Source of the DNA: Saprospiraceae bacterium
GTDB taxonomy: Bacteria; Bacteroidota; Bacteroidia; Chitinophagales; Saprospiraceae
Direction of reading: 5' to 3'
Length of the DNA: 64,000 nucleotides
NCBI GenBank assembly: GCA_020631235.1
Contig: JAHDHQ010000019.1
Span: forward strand, 22,013-86,012
Both the position numbers and the translations under genes were made by a program. How positions within the stretch are numbered: position 1 is the stretch's first letter; every line of letters starts with the position of its first letter. The notes under the pieces were generated by a model, which was not told where the DNA came from, did no database searches, and saw only the letters and a program-made list of their open reading frames with translations. Of the stretch, positions 1 to 11,872 are shown in pieces.

Positions 1-2
1 AA

Positions 3-623
3 AATGGGATCCTTTTTAAGGTTAATATTAGTCATGGACAAAAAACTGGATTTTTCATTGACCAAAGACCTAATCGAAAATTGGTAGAACAATTTAGTTT
101 TAATAAAAAAGTTTGTAATCTATTTTGCTACACGGGTGGGTTTAGTATGTATGCCAAACGAGGGGGAGCTTCTTCTATAGACTCAGTAGATATATCGCAA
201 ACGGCATTGGACATAGCCCATGAAAATGCTCAATTAAACAAACAAAAAGATGGTCATCACTTTCTGTCGGCAGATATAATGAAGGTATTAGATGACCCAA
301 CTTTTCCTATATATGATTTAATGATTGTAGACCCTCCTGCCTTTGCAAAGAGTGTTAGAAAAAAACACGCAGCGGTTAAAGCATACCAACGATTAAATGT
401 GCTAGCGTTGCGTAAGGTTGCACCAGGAGGAATTATGTTTACTTTTTCTTGTTCTCAGGTAGTCGATCCACTATTATTTGAAAACACCATACGCTCTGCA
501 GGTATTATTTCAGGCCGAAAAATCAGTGTGCTTAAAAAACTCAGCCAAGGCATGGATCATCCAGTAAACATTTTCCATCCAGAAGGAAGATATCTAAAAG
601 GTTTAATGTTAGCTGTAGAGTAG
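3..623 (+). CDS. class I SAM-dependent rRNA methyltransferase, RlmI/YccW-like (5' truncated by window edge)
   Basis: Frame 3 is open from the window start: NGILFKVNISHGQKTGFFIDQRPNRK... (GQKTGFFIDQR motif), then VCNLFCYTGGFSMYA and MIVDPPAFAKS; the ORF track start at 81 is internal. Confidence 0.88.
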   Translation, partial: NGILFKVNISHGQKTGFFIDQRPNRKLVEQFSFNKKVCNLFCYTGGFSMYAKRGGASSIDSVDISQTALDIAHENAQLNKQKDGHHFLSADIMKVLDDPTFPIYDLMIVDPPAFAKSVRKKHAAVKAYQRLNVLALRKVAPGGIMFTFSCSQVVDPLLFENTIRSAGIISGRKISVLKKLSQGMDHPVNIFHPEGRYLKGLMLAVE

Positions 624-720
624 CTAGATTTTTTATTTTTTACAGTCTGCTAGATGTTTTTTTTTACCTTTATGAGAGATCGTTTTAGCTGTATCTACTC
701 CTAAAACCAATACACCAAGA

Positions 721-2304
721 ATGAAGAAAACTTTTGTAGCCGCATTCTCAATTTTTTGGCTATTAATCATCTTAATCGAATACGGAAATAAACATTTTCT
801 GCATCGTTTAGCTTTCGAAAATTTTAAATTTCCGGGATTGGCAGTCCTAGTCATTAGCTTTATAAGCCTGGCTACTTTTGTATCGAGCAATTACAACAAG
901 AAAATCGGAATTGGAAAACAATGGAATGGTATATCTATGATCCTTTCTTTTTTCCTTTTTTTACTCTTTGTCATCTATCCTAATTTTGAATATGGAGGGT
1001 TACAAGCTTCGGCTTCTTATTTATTTATTGCCTTCTTTAAATGTCTGGGAGTATTTCTTAGCGTTGCCTTTATTTGGCTCTCAGGACTTTTTGCTGGACA
1101 GTGGATAAATAAAAAACTAGGTTTTCAGCTACATAAATACCATTCTTCCTACTTAGACCTGTGTACTGGTGTTTTGGTTCAATGTTGTTTATTATTGTTA
1201 ATCGCAGCGATTGGTTTACTTAATGCATTTGTCATAATACCTCTATTGTTGCTACCATTTATTATCAATTATACTTACTTGGGTCCTTTTTTTAAAAAAG
1301 CACTTTTAGCACCGGTCTTTACAAGAACGAAAGATTCGCCTATTGTGGTTAGCTTATTTCTACTCTTTGCTTTTTTTATGAGTATTAATTTCATTACCAA
1401 TATGGCCCCTTTCCCAAGTGGTTTTGATTCTCGTAATTATTATATAAATATAAGTAGACTATTGGGTCTTAATGGAGGCTTAATAGAAGGCTATCAACCG
1501 TATCCTTGGTCCTTATTTATTGCCCAAGGTTTTGCTGCTTTTAAAAGTTCGTACGTAGCGCTAATGCTTTCATTCAGTTCTATTGTGATTTGTTTATATG
1601 GCGTGTTTGAATGGTGTAAAAACTACTTAAATCTATCCACATTGCATTCGATGATGGTCATTTTAGCCTTTGCTATTATACCGGCAGTTGGGAATCATAT
1701 GTTTATCGAATTAAAAGTAGATTTCGGATTAATGATTTTTCAGATGGCTTCTGTGCTATTATTGTTTGACATTATCGCAAAATATAAGGACGAGAAAGCT
1801 GTCTCATTTAAAGATTTACTGCCGCTGATCATTGTATTAGGTGTTTATTCTGGATTTGCCACAAGTATCAAGGTAATCAACTTGTATTTAATATTTTCCA
1901 TAGTAATCATATGCTGGACCATTTATTTTAGGTTTTTAGGCTTCCTAAGTCTTTTTATGATTTTAATGGGACTTACCATTATCGGAGATTTTGATGCCAT
2001 CAGTGGTTTAAGTGAATACCACCTTAGCATGGACATCATTAAATACGTTTTGTTTTTTGGTGGAATTGCCTTGTTTGTTCTTTTGATGATAAGACAGCCT
2101 AAAAAGGGAATGTTTATGGTTAAATCTACAGCCATTTATGGTTTGATTATTTTGTGTATGATGGCTCCGTGGTTGGGTAAAAACTACATTGAAACAAAAT
2201 CATTAAGTCCTAATAAAGTACTTTTCGGGAAAGCTATTGGTCCTGGTATCAACATGAAGAAACTAGTCAATACATATAATCGATCTAAAAAGAAGAATAA
2301 ATAG
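721..2304 (+). CDS. polytopic membrane protein, likely N-terminal half of a GT-C-like glycosyltransferase
   Basis: 527 aa, many hydrophobic segments; followed 1 nt later by another membrane ORF. Confidence 0.6.
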   Translation: MKKTFVAAFSIFWLLIILIEYGNKHFLHRLAFENFKFPGLAVLVISFISLATFVSSNYNKKIGIGKQWNGISMILSFFLFLLFVIYPNFEYGGLQASASYLFIAFFKCLGVFLSVAFIWLSGLFAGQWINKKLGFQLHKYHSSYLDLCTGVLVQCCLLLLIAAIGLLNAFVIIPLLLLPFIINYTYLGPFFKKALLAPVFTRTKDSPIVVSLFLLFAFFMSINFITNMAPFPSGFDSRNYYINISRLLGLNGGLIEGYQPYPWSLFIAQGFAAFKSSYVALMLSFSSIVICLYGVFEWCKNYLNLSTLHSMMVILAFAIIPAVGNHMFIELKVDFGLMIFQMASVLLLFDIIAKYKDEKAVSFKDLLPLIIVLGVYSGFATSIKVINLYLIFSIVIICWTIYFRFLGFLSLFMILMGLTIIGDFDAISGLSEYHLSMDIIKYVLFFGGIALFVLLMIRQPKKGMFMVKSTAIYGLIILCMMAPWLGKNYIETKSLSPNKVLFGKAIGPGINMKKLVNTYNRSKKKNK

Positions 2305-2305
2305 C

Positions 2306-3706
2306 ATGAATACCAAAACACATATGCTACATCCCTTTAAGAAGTTTATATGGCTTATCTGTCTATGTAGCTTTCTTTTTCCCGTATTTTCTTCTGCTCA
2401 AGGCACTCTAAAAGATGGGAATGCAAAACGAGAAGAAATCCAACGATATTTTGGTTATGAGACCTTAATGTATAGATATCTGACTATCCCTTATGACTTA
2501 AGCATGAATACTAATGAGCGTGGGGATTTTGTAGACATTGGATTTTTATTTTTGATATTATTGCCTCTACTTTTCTTTATCAAATACCGAGAAAAGTGGT
2601 GGGTACTGATAGGCATGCCTATCCTACTCCTGTTTCTATTTGTCATTTCCACCTCTAATGGTTTTATTTTCCAGCACAGCACCAATCAATTGCTGGTCAA
2701 TAACAGTGGACAAACCCATTATGAAATAAATGGGGAAAGTGATGGCATAGCTATGATCATCATTAAGGCCATGTATAATGTTAATAATGCAATCTATAAA
2801 CCCTTCAATGCATTAGGCAATGCCGTTTCTGGAGAGCAAGATTATGTAACTTATCCTTTAGTGTTACTTATTTTTATTGGTATTTGTGCTTTGTTGTTTT
2901 TCAATTTCAGGAAAAATGGGAGTTGGTTTAAATTACTTGCGGCCTCGCTCTTTTTAGTCTATATATTCTTTTGGTATATATTATCATCTGGTATCATCTG
3001 GTATGGATTTTTTGGATGGTTGTTAGGTGTAGTGTGTATGGTATTATTATTGCCTGACAATACCAAGAGTACGATCAATAGGTGGACCTATATGGGCAGT
3101 TATACCATTATTGGTTTATGGATAATAGTGGCTTTTGTATCTCGAATGTCAAATATAAACCCTGGAGGTGGTGCAGCATCACTGGGTAAAAATATGGTTA
3201 ATCCAGTCTTTCTCCAACAAGTGGTAGGAAAGGCCAATGAGAAACAAATCTTAGACATGTTTTATCATGATCTGGGATCGGCCACTAAAAAAATAAATAG
3301 AGATAAAAACGCTCTAGTGTACAGAGTCGGAACGAGCTTTAGCTATTTTATCGACAACAATCATAAAAGAGTCTTCATGGATAACCAATTAGGTTTTTTC
3401 AGAAGATTGGAGAAAAGATATCCAGACAAACAAGAGCGTGCAGACGTTTTAAAAGCATCAAACTTTAAATATTTGATTATAGATTTAAATACCCCGACAT
3501 TGGACAATACCCCAGAACAAAGTCTTGTAGATAAATTTAATGGTCTAATAGAGTTTGTATATAAAAACCCAAAAGTGAAATTACTCGCAACTAATAGACA
3601 AGTAAAAGTACTAGGCCCAGATGGGAAGCCGACAAATAAGCTGGCTTTTAATATCTTTGGTAAAGTGGTCTCCAATGGAACTTTTGCCATCTATGAGATA
3701 TTGTAA
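2306..3706 (+). CDS. polytopic membrane protein, likely C-terminal partner of the preceding ORF
   Basis: 466 aa with signal-like N-terminus (FLFPVFSSAQG), several TM segments and a soluble C-terminal domain; starts 1 nt after the upstream stop. Confidence 0.55.
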   Translation: MNTKTHMLHPFKKFIWLICLCSFLFPVFSSAQGTLKDGNAKREEIQRYFGYETLMYRYLTIPYDLSMNTNERGDFVDIGFLFLILLPLLFFIKYREKWWVLIGMPILLLFLFVISTSNGFIFQHSTNQLLVNNSGQTHYEINGESDGIAMIIIKAMYNVNNAIYKPFNALGNAVSGEQDYVTYPLVLLIFIGICALLFFNFRKNGSWFKLLAASLFLVYIFFWYILSSGIIWYGFFGWLLGVVCMVLLLPDNTKSTINRWTYMGSYTIIGLWIIVAFVSRMSNINPGGGAASLGKNMVNPVFLQQVVGKANEKQILDMFYHDLGSATKKINRDKNALVYRVGTSFSYFIDNNHKRVFMDNQLGFFRRLEKRYPDKQERADVLKASNFKYLIIDLNTPTLDNTPEQSLVDKFNGLIEFVYKNPKVKLLATNRQVKVLGPDGKPTNKLAFNIFGKVVSNGTFAIYEIL

Positions 3707-3720
3707 TATTAATAAACCGA

Positions 3721-4404
3721 ATGCCAACTAATTTAAAAGATAAGGTCTACATCATCATTCCCGCAAAGAATGAGCAAAACCACATCTCTGAGGTAATTAA
3801 TAAGACCTTGAATGCTGGTTTTAGCAACATCATTGTGGTAAATGATGGAAGTACAGACGAAACTAAATTAGTGGCGGAAAAGTATCCCGCTGTCAAAGTT
3901 CTTTCCCACATTATCAACCTTGGTCCTGGAGCTTCTACATATACTGGTATTAAATATTCTATAAAGAAAGGTGCAAAATACATTGCTACCATTGATGCTG
4001 ATAATCAACATAATCCAGCTAATTTAAATAACCTACTCAACCATATCACGGAGCACGAACTGGATTTAGTGATTGGGAGTCGATTTATGAAGAAAAATAA
4101 AATTCCTTCCTCTAGAATATTCTATAATAAGATCGGAAACATCATCAGTTATTTTATTACAGGTGTGTATATGTCAGATAGCCAATCAGGCATAAAAATT
4201 ATGGATAAAAGTTTTGCTGAGAAACTCGCTATGAATTACAATGGTTTTGAGTTTTGTATAGAAATCATTAAACAAGCAAAAATCCATGATGCAAAAATGA
4301 AAGAGATACCTATCGATGTCCGATACACTAAAGCCTCCATGCAAAAAGGACAAAATTTAGTGACTGGTTTTTCTATGGTTGCACGACTGTTAAAACCATT
4401 TTAG
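3721..4404 (+). CDS. glycosyltransferase family 2 (polyprenyl-phosphate mannosyltransferase/DPM1-like)
   Basis: VYIIIPAKNEQNHISEVI, VVNDGSTDET, IATIDADNQHNP motifs. Confidence 0.88.
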   Translation: MPTNLKDKVYIIIPAKNEQNHISEVINKTLNAGFSNIIVVNDGSTDETKLVAEKYPAVKVLSHIINLGPGASTYTGIKYSIKKGAKYIATIDADNQHNPANLNNLLNHITEHELDLVIGSRFMKKNKIPSSRIFYNKIGNIISYFITGVYMSDSQSGIKIMDKSFAEKLAMNYNGFEFCIEIIKQAKIHDAKMKEIPIDVRYTKASMQKGQNLVTGFSMVARLLKPF

Positions 4405-5492
4405 TTATTCTGAGTCTTCGTTCTTAACAAATTAATGATTCTTTTTTTCAATGCAATGCTTTGGTTTATCCTTGCTGCTTTTAATGCTTTTAATGCTTCA
4501 GTGGACTGATTTTTATCTGGATCAACCCATTGCTTCTGCAAACTAGTTAACCACGCATTTTTCTCAAAGTCCAGCAAAGTAGCACAGCCTCCAGCTATTT
4601 CTTTATATGCTTCTATGTTACTTAAAAACAAAGGCAACTTATAGGCCATGGCTTCTATGACAGGCATTCCAAATCCTTCATAGTGAGAAGTACTCAAATA
4701 AGCATCTGCGTGTTTATACCATGTGTTCTTTTCTTCAGTCGAAACATATCCTGTTAGGATTATTTTATTCGACCCTATATTTTCTAACTGCTGATAAAAG
4801 GCTTTATTTTTCCATCCATCACCGCCCAATATTACCAAGGAGTAATCATCGTTTTCTTTTACAAATTGTTCAAAGACTTCCACTAAAAAAGAATAGTTTT
4901 TTCTAGGTTCTATGGTTCCAACTGCCAATAAATATGGGCCTAAAATCGGTTTTGTTTCAGAACCTTCACTAAATGGAAATGAAGCTATTTCAGGGTAAAG
5001 TGGATATATTTTTTCTTTTAATTCATGATCAAAATGCACAAGTTCATTTTTGGTGGTTGTGCTATTAACAATGATTAAATCCGTTTGTCGTAAAATTTTC
5101 CTAATAAACCATTGGTGCATTTTTACGCTTAACCATGGATGAAATTGGGGATAGTGAATAGGACTTAAATCGTGTATTACTGTTAAGCGCTTTGTTCTCC
5201 TATTTATACGTAAAGGACCAAAATGAGCTGGTTCGATGACCAAATCAAAGCCTTGTCTATTTACATAATTAGGTATGTGGATTAAACTTCTCAGCCTTTG
5301 GTGCAGAGGCCATTTTTTTAACTTAATTAATTTAGTTTTTGCTTTAATCTTTGAGGATTCAAAAGGTACGATGCATTCTAGATTTGCATCGCTAAACTCT
5401 TGTTGAAACCATTCTAAAAGCATGGTGTTATAATGGCTAATACCTGCATTCTGCAAGAGTAGAGAATCACCATAAAAACCAATTTTTTTCAT
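4401..5492 (-). CDS. glycosyltransferase family 4-like
   Basis: TVIHDLSPIHYP, LLAVGTIEPRKNYSFLVEVF, STSHYEGFGMPVIEAMA motifs. Confidence 0.9.
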   Translation of the reverse strand: MKKIGFYGDSLLLQNAGISHYNTMLLEWFQQEFSDANLECIVPFESSKIKAKTKLIKLKKWPLHQRLRSLIHIPNYVNRQGFDLVIEPAHFGPLRINRRTKRLTVIHDLSPIHYPQFHPWLSVKMHQWFIRKILRQTDLIIVNSTTTKNELVHFDHELKEKIYPLYPEIASFPFSEGSETKPILGPYLLAVGTIEPRKNYSFLVEVFEQFVKENDDYSLVILGGDGWKNKAFYQQLENIGSNKIILTGYVSTEEKNTWYKHADAYLSTSHYEGFGMPVIEAMAYKLPLFLSNIEAYKEIAGGCATLLDFEKNAWLTSLQKQWVDPDKNQSTEALKALKAARINQSIALKKRIINLLRTKTQNN

Positions 5493-6574
5493 CCGTTTAA
5501 TAAGTTGTTGTAGGCTCGAATATATTGGTCTACCGTATCTTGTAAATAAAACGTTTTTGGTTCACGATACTGCCAATCATCTTTCTCGGCTTGCTCGATA
5601 CATCTTGCTAAGTCCTCTGCAGTTTGTGATTGCATCTCAAGGTAATGACCACCTACTACTTCCTTTAAAGCGCCTCTTCCAGAGCTAATAATATTTGTGC
5701 CTAAGGCCACCGATTCGGCGGCCACAAAACAAAACCCTTCTGAATACGATGGAATGATAACAGCTTTTGCTTGGCGCACCTTCGTTTTTAACTCTTGAAA
5801 TTCCATTTGATCAATTAATCGAACATGATTTTTAATATCTAACGAATCGATTATTTGCTGAAGATGTTTTCTGCTTTGTTTATCATTGCTCACAATTAAA
5901 TCTAAAAGTACAGCCTTGCCCTTTTGCTTTAAGATAGCCAATGCTTCCAAGATTAAGTGTATGCCTTTAGATACGCCTACCCTCCCATAATAGAGATAAG
6001 CTTTAGATGTTTCCTTTTGGTCACTCACATGGTATTCATCATAATTTAATCCATTATAAATCATCTGAACCTTAGCTTCCTTTATTCCAGCGTCAATGAG
6101 TGCCTGCTGCGTAAATTTAGATACAGCTATGAAGCGGCTAAATCTAAAACTAAGTATCCATTGTTCGAATAAGTAATGTAATAGTTTACTAGGTGCAGAC
6201 ATGTTTGGCAGTTTAAACCACAGTTTTGTCCAAGCCTCATGAAAGGTAATTATGGATTTCTTCTTATTTACATGAGCTGCTATTATTGCCGGTACGGCAG
6301 CATTGTAGGACGTTGTATGTATGATATCTGCATGGCTAGCTAAACGGATACATTTAAACCAAGTAAAAAAAGTAAATAAATATCTATTACTATATCTAGT
6401 TCTGATAATTTCTATACCCTGGTAGCTTTGTTGCGATGGTAAGCCTTCAGCGCCACTGGTAAAGACATAAACTTTGTTTCCTTTGTCGACAAGAGCCGAA
6501 GCCAGTTTTAGAAAGAGTGTTTCTACCCCACCTATTTTAGGATAAAAATTTTCGAGTACAAAGAGAATGTTCAT
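5489..6574 (-). CDS. glycosyltransferase family 4
   Basis: MNILFVLENFYPKIGGVETLF; YYGRVGVSKGIHLILEAL; PSYSEGFCFVAAESVALGT; 4-nt overlap with the downstream GT gene. Confidence 0.9.
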   Translation of the reverse strand: MNILFVLENFYPKIGGVETLFLKLASALVDKGNKVYVFTSGAEGLPSQQSYQGIEIIRTRYSNRYLFTFFTWFKCIRLASHADIIHTTSYNAAVPAIIAAHVNKKKSIITFHEAWTKLWFKLPNMSAPSKLLHYLFEQWILSFRFSRFIAVSKFTQQALIDAGIKEAKVQMIYNGLNYDEYHVSDQKETSKAYLYYGRVGVSKGIHLILEALAILKQKGKAVLLDLIVSNDKQSRKHLQQIIDSLDIKNHVRLIDQMEFQELKTKVRQAKAVIIPSYSEGFCFVAAESVALGTNIISSGRGALKEVVGGHYLEMQSQTAEDLARCIEQAEKDDWQYREPKTFYLQDTVDQYIRAYNNLLNG

Positions 6575-6584
6575 TTAGATGGTT

Positions 6585-6920
6585 CTAATCTTGGTCATCA
6601 TTGTCTAAAGCTATCTTTCTAACCAACTCAGTTATTTGTGATTCGAGTTTTTCTACAACCGCAGAAAGATAAAATACTATAGAAAACATGAAACCTAATG
6701 CTACAAAGATAATAGCATTTACATTGCTTTTTATGCCTAAGATTCGAGCAACAGGAACGGAAATTTCATTGGGTAAAAATGCAAGTGCACTTAAAGCTGT
6801 CCAGAATAAAACCCAAAATATAGTACTTGTGTACAGTCGTTTTTTACGTCTGTATTGTATAATAACCCTAGTTGCGTAGGTTATTGAAATTAAGGGTACT
6901 ATCCACTGATATATTTCCAA
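6585..6920 (-). CDS. DUF2304 family small membrane protein
   Basis: 111 aa, TM segments plus C-terminal heptad-like region; next to glycosyltransferases, as is typical of this family. Confidence 0.7.
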   Translation of the reverse strand: MEIYQWIVPLISITYATRVIIQYRRKKRLYTSTIFWVLFWTALSALAFLPNEISVPVARILGIKSNVNAIIFVALGFMFSIVFYLSAVVEKLESQITELVRKIALDNDDQD

Positions 6921-7044
6921 TGTCCAGGTTTAGACTATGTAAAATCAAATTTTATTCCACTATTTCTTAATTCATTAAAAATTCTAGGTTTAGGCTCAAC
7001 TATTAAACATTTAGTATGTTATTTTTATAGAAATACTAACAATA

Positions 7045-7515
7045 ATGACTGCAGTAGGAATAATTTTAGCGAGTGTTGTGACCATGGAATTTGTAGCTTG
7101 GTTTGCTCACAAATATGTGATGCATGGTTTTTTGTGGGTATGGCACGAAGATCATCACAAGCCTCATCATGAAAAAGATGGATTCTTTGAAAAAAATGAT
7201 TTGTTCTTTTTAGTTTTTGCCATTCCAAGTATGCTTTGTTACATTTTCGGGACGCTATTTGCAGAGTACCGATTTATGCTATATATAGGTATAGGTATAT
7301 CTGTTTACGGATTGATATACTTTTTGATTCACGATGTATATATCCATCAAAGATTTAAATGGTTTAGACAATTAGACAGTAAATACTCTAGAGGAATATT
7401 AAGAGCTCATGGGGCCCACCACGCTGTCCAAACGAAAGAAGATTGTGAGTCTTTTGGTTTGTTAGTTGTTTCTATGAAATATTTCCAAAAGCGAAAAAGA
7501 AAACTTGCGAGCTAA
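7045..7515 (+). CDS. crtZ: beta-carotene hydroxylase / sterol desaturase-like fatty acid hydroxylase
   Basis: Histidine motifs HKYVMHG, HEDHHKPHH, RAHGAHH in a 156 aa membrane protein. Confidence 0.82.
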   Translation: MTAVGIILASVVTMEFVAWFAHKYVMHGFLWVWHEDHHKPHHEKDGFFEKNDLFFLVFAIPSMLCYIFGTLFAEYRFMLYIGIGISVYGLIYFLIHDVYIHQRFKWFRQLDSKYSRGILRAHGAHHAVQTKEDCESFGLLVVSMKYFQKRKRKLAS

Positions 7516-7537
7516 TAATGCGCATGAATGCATACTT

Positions 7538-7574
7538 AAAAAGGAGAAAATCAAGGCTTGATTTTCTCCTTTTT
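7538..7574. terminator. bidirectional intrinsic terminator between convergent crtZ and the T9SS gene
   Basis: Perfect 17-bp inverted repeat AAAAAGGAGAAAATCAA-ggc-TTGATTTTCTCCTTTTT, A/T runs on both sides. Confidence 0.88.
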
Positions 7575-7578
7575 ATAT

Positions 7579-9222
7579 TTATTGCACCATTAATTTAAAG
7601 CTTTGTCTTAAGCCGTACTCATCACTGACTTGGATAAAATAGATACCTTTTGCATTCGGCGCTTGAAAGCTATTTTCTCCTAATTTCATTTTACGCAATA
7701 GTTTACCATTACTATTGAATAGTTGTATGTTTTGCATCGATGATTTACAACTAATACGAACCTTTTCTGCTGGAGAAACGACATTGGACAAAAGCCTACA
7801 ATTGTCTGATACATAATCCTCGGAGTGAGTAGATACTGGCGTGTTATTAAAAGCTTTAATTTCCTCGCAAACCGAAATGGTTTCCGTAATGTCAGGGCAA
7901 GGCAATTCTGCTCCATAATGAGCAAAGGCTGCAAAAGTAAATTCCACTACCCCACCTGGAGGAAACGTAAAAGTTTCCAGACCTAATAATCCTCTTCGTT
8001 CGCTAAAAGGTAAATCCTCAGAACAACTAGACCATTCTTCCATTTCTGCAGGATTGCCCGGAAAACAGTATTTAGTTACATCTGACGAACCTATGTTTAA
8101 TCCTGTTCCCCCTAAAGTAATGGGGATATCATCTTGCCAGGTACCATTTAAATTTTGCAAATACCCTTCAAAAGTTGATGGCAAGGAAGAAATCGGACTA
8201 CCATCATGATAAGCTATAAAATAATCGGTCGCTAGTTCTTTTAATGCACCATCCTCAAAAACAGTCGGTTTATCTATAAAAGAATAAGCCATAATAGGGA
8301 TATCACTACCGAAAGTAGGAATCGGTAATCCATCACAGGAATCAGATTGATTGGTTCCATCTAAGGCATCCTGATTGTACGCATACATAAATTCGCAAGA
8401 TTCACTATAACCTAAGTAATCATCGGCATAGCATCCAAGATCAGGATCGACAAACATAGCTATCCTAAAGTTTCTTAATTCTTCAAATTTTGTTTGAACT
8501 AATTTATAATCGAAAAAAGCAGTATGGCCTATGCTGTTTTGTCCTTCATAAATGCGGGCTAAAACTTGAACTTCCGTTTCTGTGGTTGATATAAGCTGAC
8601 CTGGAGCATCACTTAAATGATATACATAATAAAAAGCATGATCCGCATCCTTTATATATGGATAATCTCCAGATTCAGGGTCATAAATGCCATCGCCATT
8701 TTGGTCAAAAAATGGAGCTAAGCCTGGAAGGTGGTTTGGCAATTCAACATTGAAGATTTCTTGGAAAAATGGATTTCCAACTGCTGGCCATGATAAAATA
8801 TTTGCAGGAATCTCATCATCAATGCTTCCGTCCGCAAAATCATCCAAAAAAGAACCTATCTCTTGTTGGCTTGCTTCAAAAAACCTGTTAAATACAGGAA
8901 CAAGGTCTTCATATGGAACACCTGTTTCTGGGTTTATAGGTCCTGTCAAACCATAATTTGTTGTTTGTTGCGAGTAGGTTTCTGCTGAAAGAAAAGCATT
9001 GCCGACTGGATCATATCCCGACAACCACAAAGAACTCGTAAATGTTGTGTTTGCTCCTTGTGCTTTAATGGTAAAACCTGCATCATTGAATGATGTTTGG
9101 AAGAGCTTATTACCATTATGAATGGGTACAGCAATTTGGCTGTTTTCCAGGACTGCATACTGGTCTTGGGCAAATAGGAATGTAGTCGATAGTAAAACGA
9201 AAAGTGGTATTAAAGTTTTCAT
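7579..9222 (-). CDS. secreted protein with T9SS C-terminal sorting domain
   Basis: Signal peptide MKTLIPLFVLLSTTFLFAQ; C-terminal NIQLFNSNGKLLRKMKLGENSFQAPNAKGIYFIQVSDEYGLRQSFKLMVQ. Confidence 0.8.
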   Translation of the reverse strand: MKTLIPLFVLLSTTFLFAQDQYAVLENSQIAVPIHNGNKLFQTSFNDAGFTIKAQGANTTFTSSLWLSGYDPVGNAFLSAETYSQQTTNYGLTGPINPETGVPYEDLVPVFNRFFEASQQEIGSFLDDFADGSIDDEIPANILSWPAVGNPFFQEIFNVELPNHLPGLAPFFDQNGDGIYDPESGDYPYIKDADHAFYYVYHLSDAPGQLISTTETEVQVLARIYEGQNSIGHTAFFDYKLVQTKFEELRNFRIAMFVDPDLGCYADDYLGYSESCEFMYAYNQDALDGTNQSDSCDGLPIPTFGSDIPIMAYSFIDKPTVFEDGALKELATDYFIAYHDGSPISSLPSTFEGYLQNLNGTWQDDIPITLGGTGLNIGSSDVTKYCFPGNPAEMEEWSSCSEDLPFSERRGLLGLETFTFPPGGVVEFTFAAFAHYGAELPCPDITETISVCEEIKAFNNTPVSTHSEDYVSDNCRLLSNVVSPAEKVRISCKSSMQNIQLFNSNGKLLRKMKLGENSFQAPNAKGIYFIQVSDEYGLRQSFKLMVQ

Positions 9223-9326
9223 ACTAAATGATTTTGTGCTTGTTATATTGATACGATGATTGTCGAAGAAAGAACTACTATTTTTTTATTGGAAGTATAC
9301 TCATTTTGTCGGCAAAAAGCACAAAA

Positions 9327-9354
9327 AAAGGGGTGCTACATAGTAGTCCCCTTT
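9327..9354 (-). terminator. intrinsic terminator downstream of sucD
   Basis: AAAGGGGTGCTAC ... GTAGTCCCCTTT hairpin; T-run (plus-strand A-run) on the minus-strand 3' side. Confidence 0.6.
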
Positions 9355-9377
9355 ATTATTTATTTGTTTTCTAGTAT

Positions 9378-10247
9378 TTAACTAAGCACTTTTTTCATAG
9401 TTTCTCCAATGGCAGCTGGTGATTCAACTACATGGATTCCGCACTCTCGCATAATTTTCATCTTTGCTTCAGCCGTGTCGTCTGCTCCACCGATGATAGC
9501 TCCTGCATGTCCCATCGTTCTTCCGGGAGGAGCTGTTTGACCAGCTATGAATCCTACCACTGGCTTTGTACCATTTTCTTTTATCCACCTCGCTGCATCA
9601 GCTTCCATATTACCTCCTATTTCCCCAATCATCACTATTCCATCCGTATCTGGATCTTCCATGAGTAACTGCACAGCTTCTTTTGTAGTAGTACCAGGAA
9701 TCGGATCACCACCAATACCAATGCAGGTTGACTGTCCCATTCCTGCTTTTGTAACTTGGTCAACGGCCTCATACGTCAAAGTACCTGATCGAGATACAAT
9801 CCCTATCTTGCCAGGGTTATGAATGAAACCAGGCATAATACCAAGTTTAGCTTCTCCAGGAGTGATAATACCAGGGCAATTAGGTCCTATAAGTCTTACA
9901 TCTCTATCTTCGATGTAAGATTTAACTTTAACCATATCTTGCACAGGAATACCTTCTGTAATACAAACTATCAGTTGTAAGCCTGCATCCGCAGCTTCCA
10001 TGATAGCATCTGCCGCAAATTTAGGAGGTACAAAGATGATCGATGTGTCTGCATCTGTCTTTTGAACTGCTTCAGATACAGAGTTAAACACAGGTTTTCC
10101 TAAGTGATCAGTTCCTCCCTTTCCTGGAGTTACTCCACCTACTATATTAGTACCGTATTCGATCATTTGCTCTGAGTGAAATGATCCTTCCTTACCGGTA
10201 AATCCTTGTACTATAATTTTTGAATGCTTGCCTACTAATACGCTCAT
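9378..10247 (-). CDS. sucD: succinyl-CoA synthetase alpha subunit
   Basis: [51 protein letters not shown]. Confidence 0.95.
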   Translation of the reverse strand: MSVLVGKHSKIIVQGFTGKEGSFHSEQMIEYGTNIVGGVTPGKGGTDHLGKPVFNSVSEAVQKTDADTSIIFVPPKFAADAIMEAADAGLQLIVCITEGIPVQDMVKVKSYIEDRDVRLIGPNCPGIITPGEAKLGIMPGFIHNPGKIGIVSRSGTLTYEAVDQVTKAGMGQSTCIGIGGDPIPGTTTKEAVQLLMEDPDTDGIVMIGEIGGNMEADAARWIKENGTKPVVGFIAGQTAPPGRTMGHAGAIIGGADDTAEAKMKIMRECGIHVVESPAAIGETMKKVLS

Positions 10248-10561
10248 TATTTGTCTTTAATAATAAATAACTCTTCATCCGCTTCCATAAAATTATGATG
10301 TTCACGGGCATATTTTTCTTTGTTTTCTAATAGATCTTGGCGCTCTTTTAGTGCTTGTCTATATGCTTCCATGAATTCCGTTTTTTCACCTTCTAAGGAC
10401 TTAATGCTTTTACTTAACTTATATTGATTAATTAAGCTATGATGGTCAAAAAAACTAATCCATACAACAAAACAAAGTATGCTAATAGAATATTTATTAA
10501 TCTTTAAAAATCTCAGTTGGTCGAAATGAAAAAGGTTCTTTAAATTTTTCATATCGTACAT
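10247..10561 (-). CDS. septum formation initiator (FtsB/DivIC-like)
   Basis: Small protein with N-terminal TM segment, coiled coil and YAREHHNF...EELFIIK, typical of FtsB/DivIC. Confidence 0.75.
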   Translation of the reverse strand: MYDMKNLKNLFHFDQLRFLKINKYSISILCFVVWISFFDHHSLINQYKLSKSIKSLEGEKTEFMEAYRQALKERQDLLENKEKYAREHHNFMEADEELFIIKDK

Positions 10562-10582
10562 TTTTTTGCAAAAGTAATAAAA

Positions 10583-11872
<1,290 letters not shown>

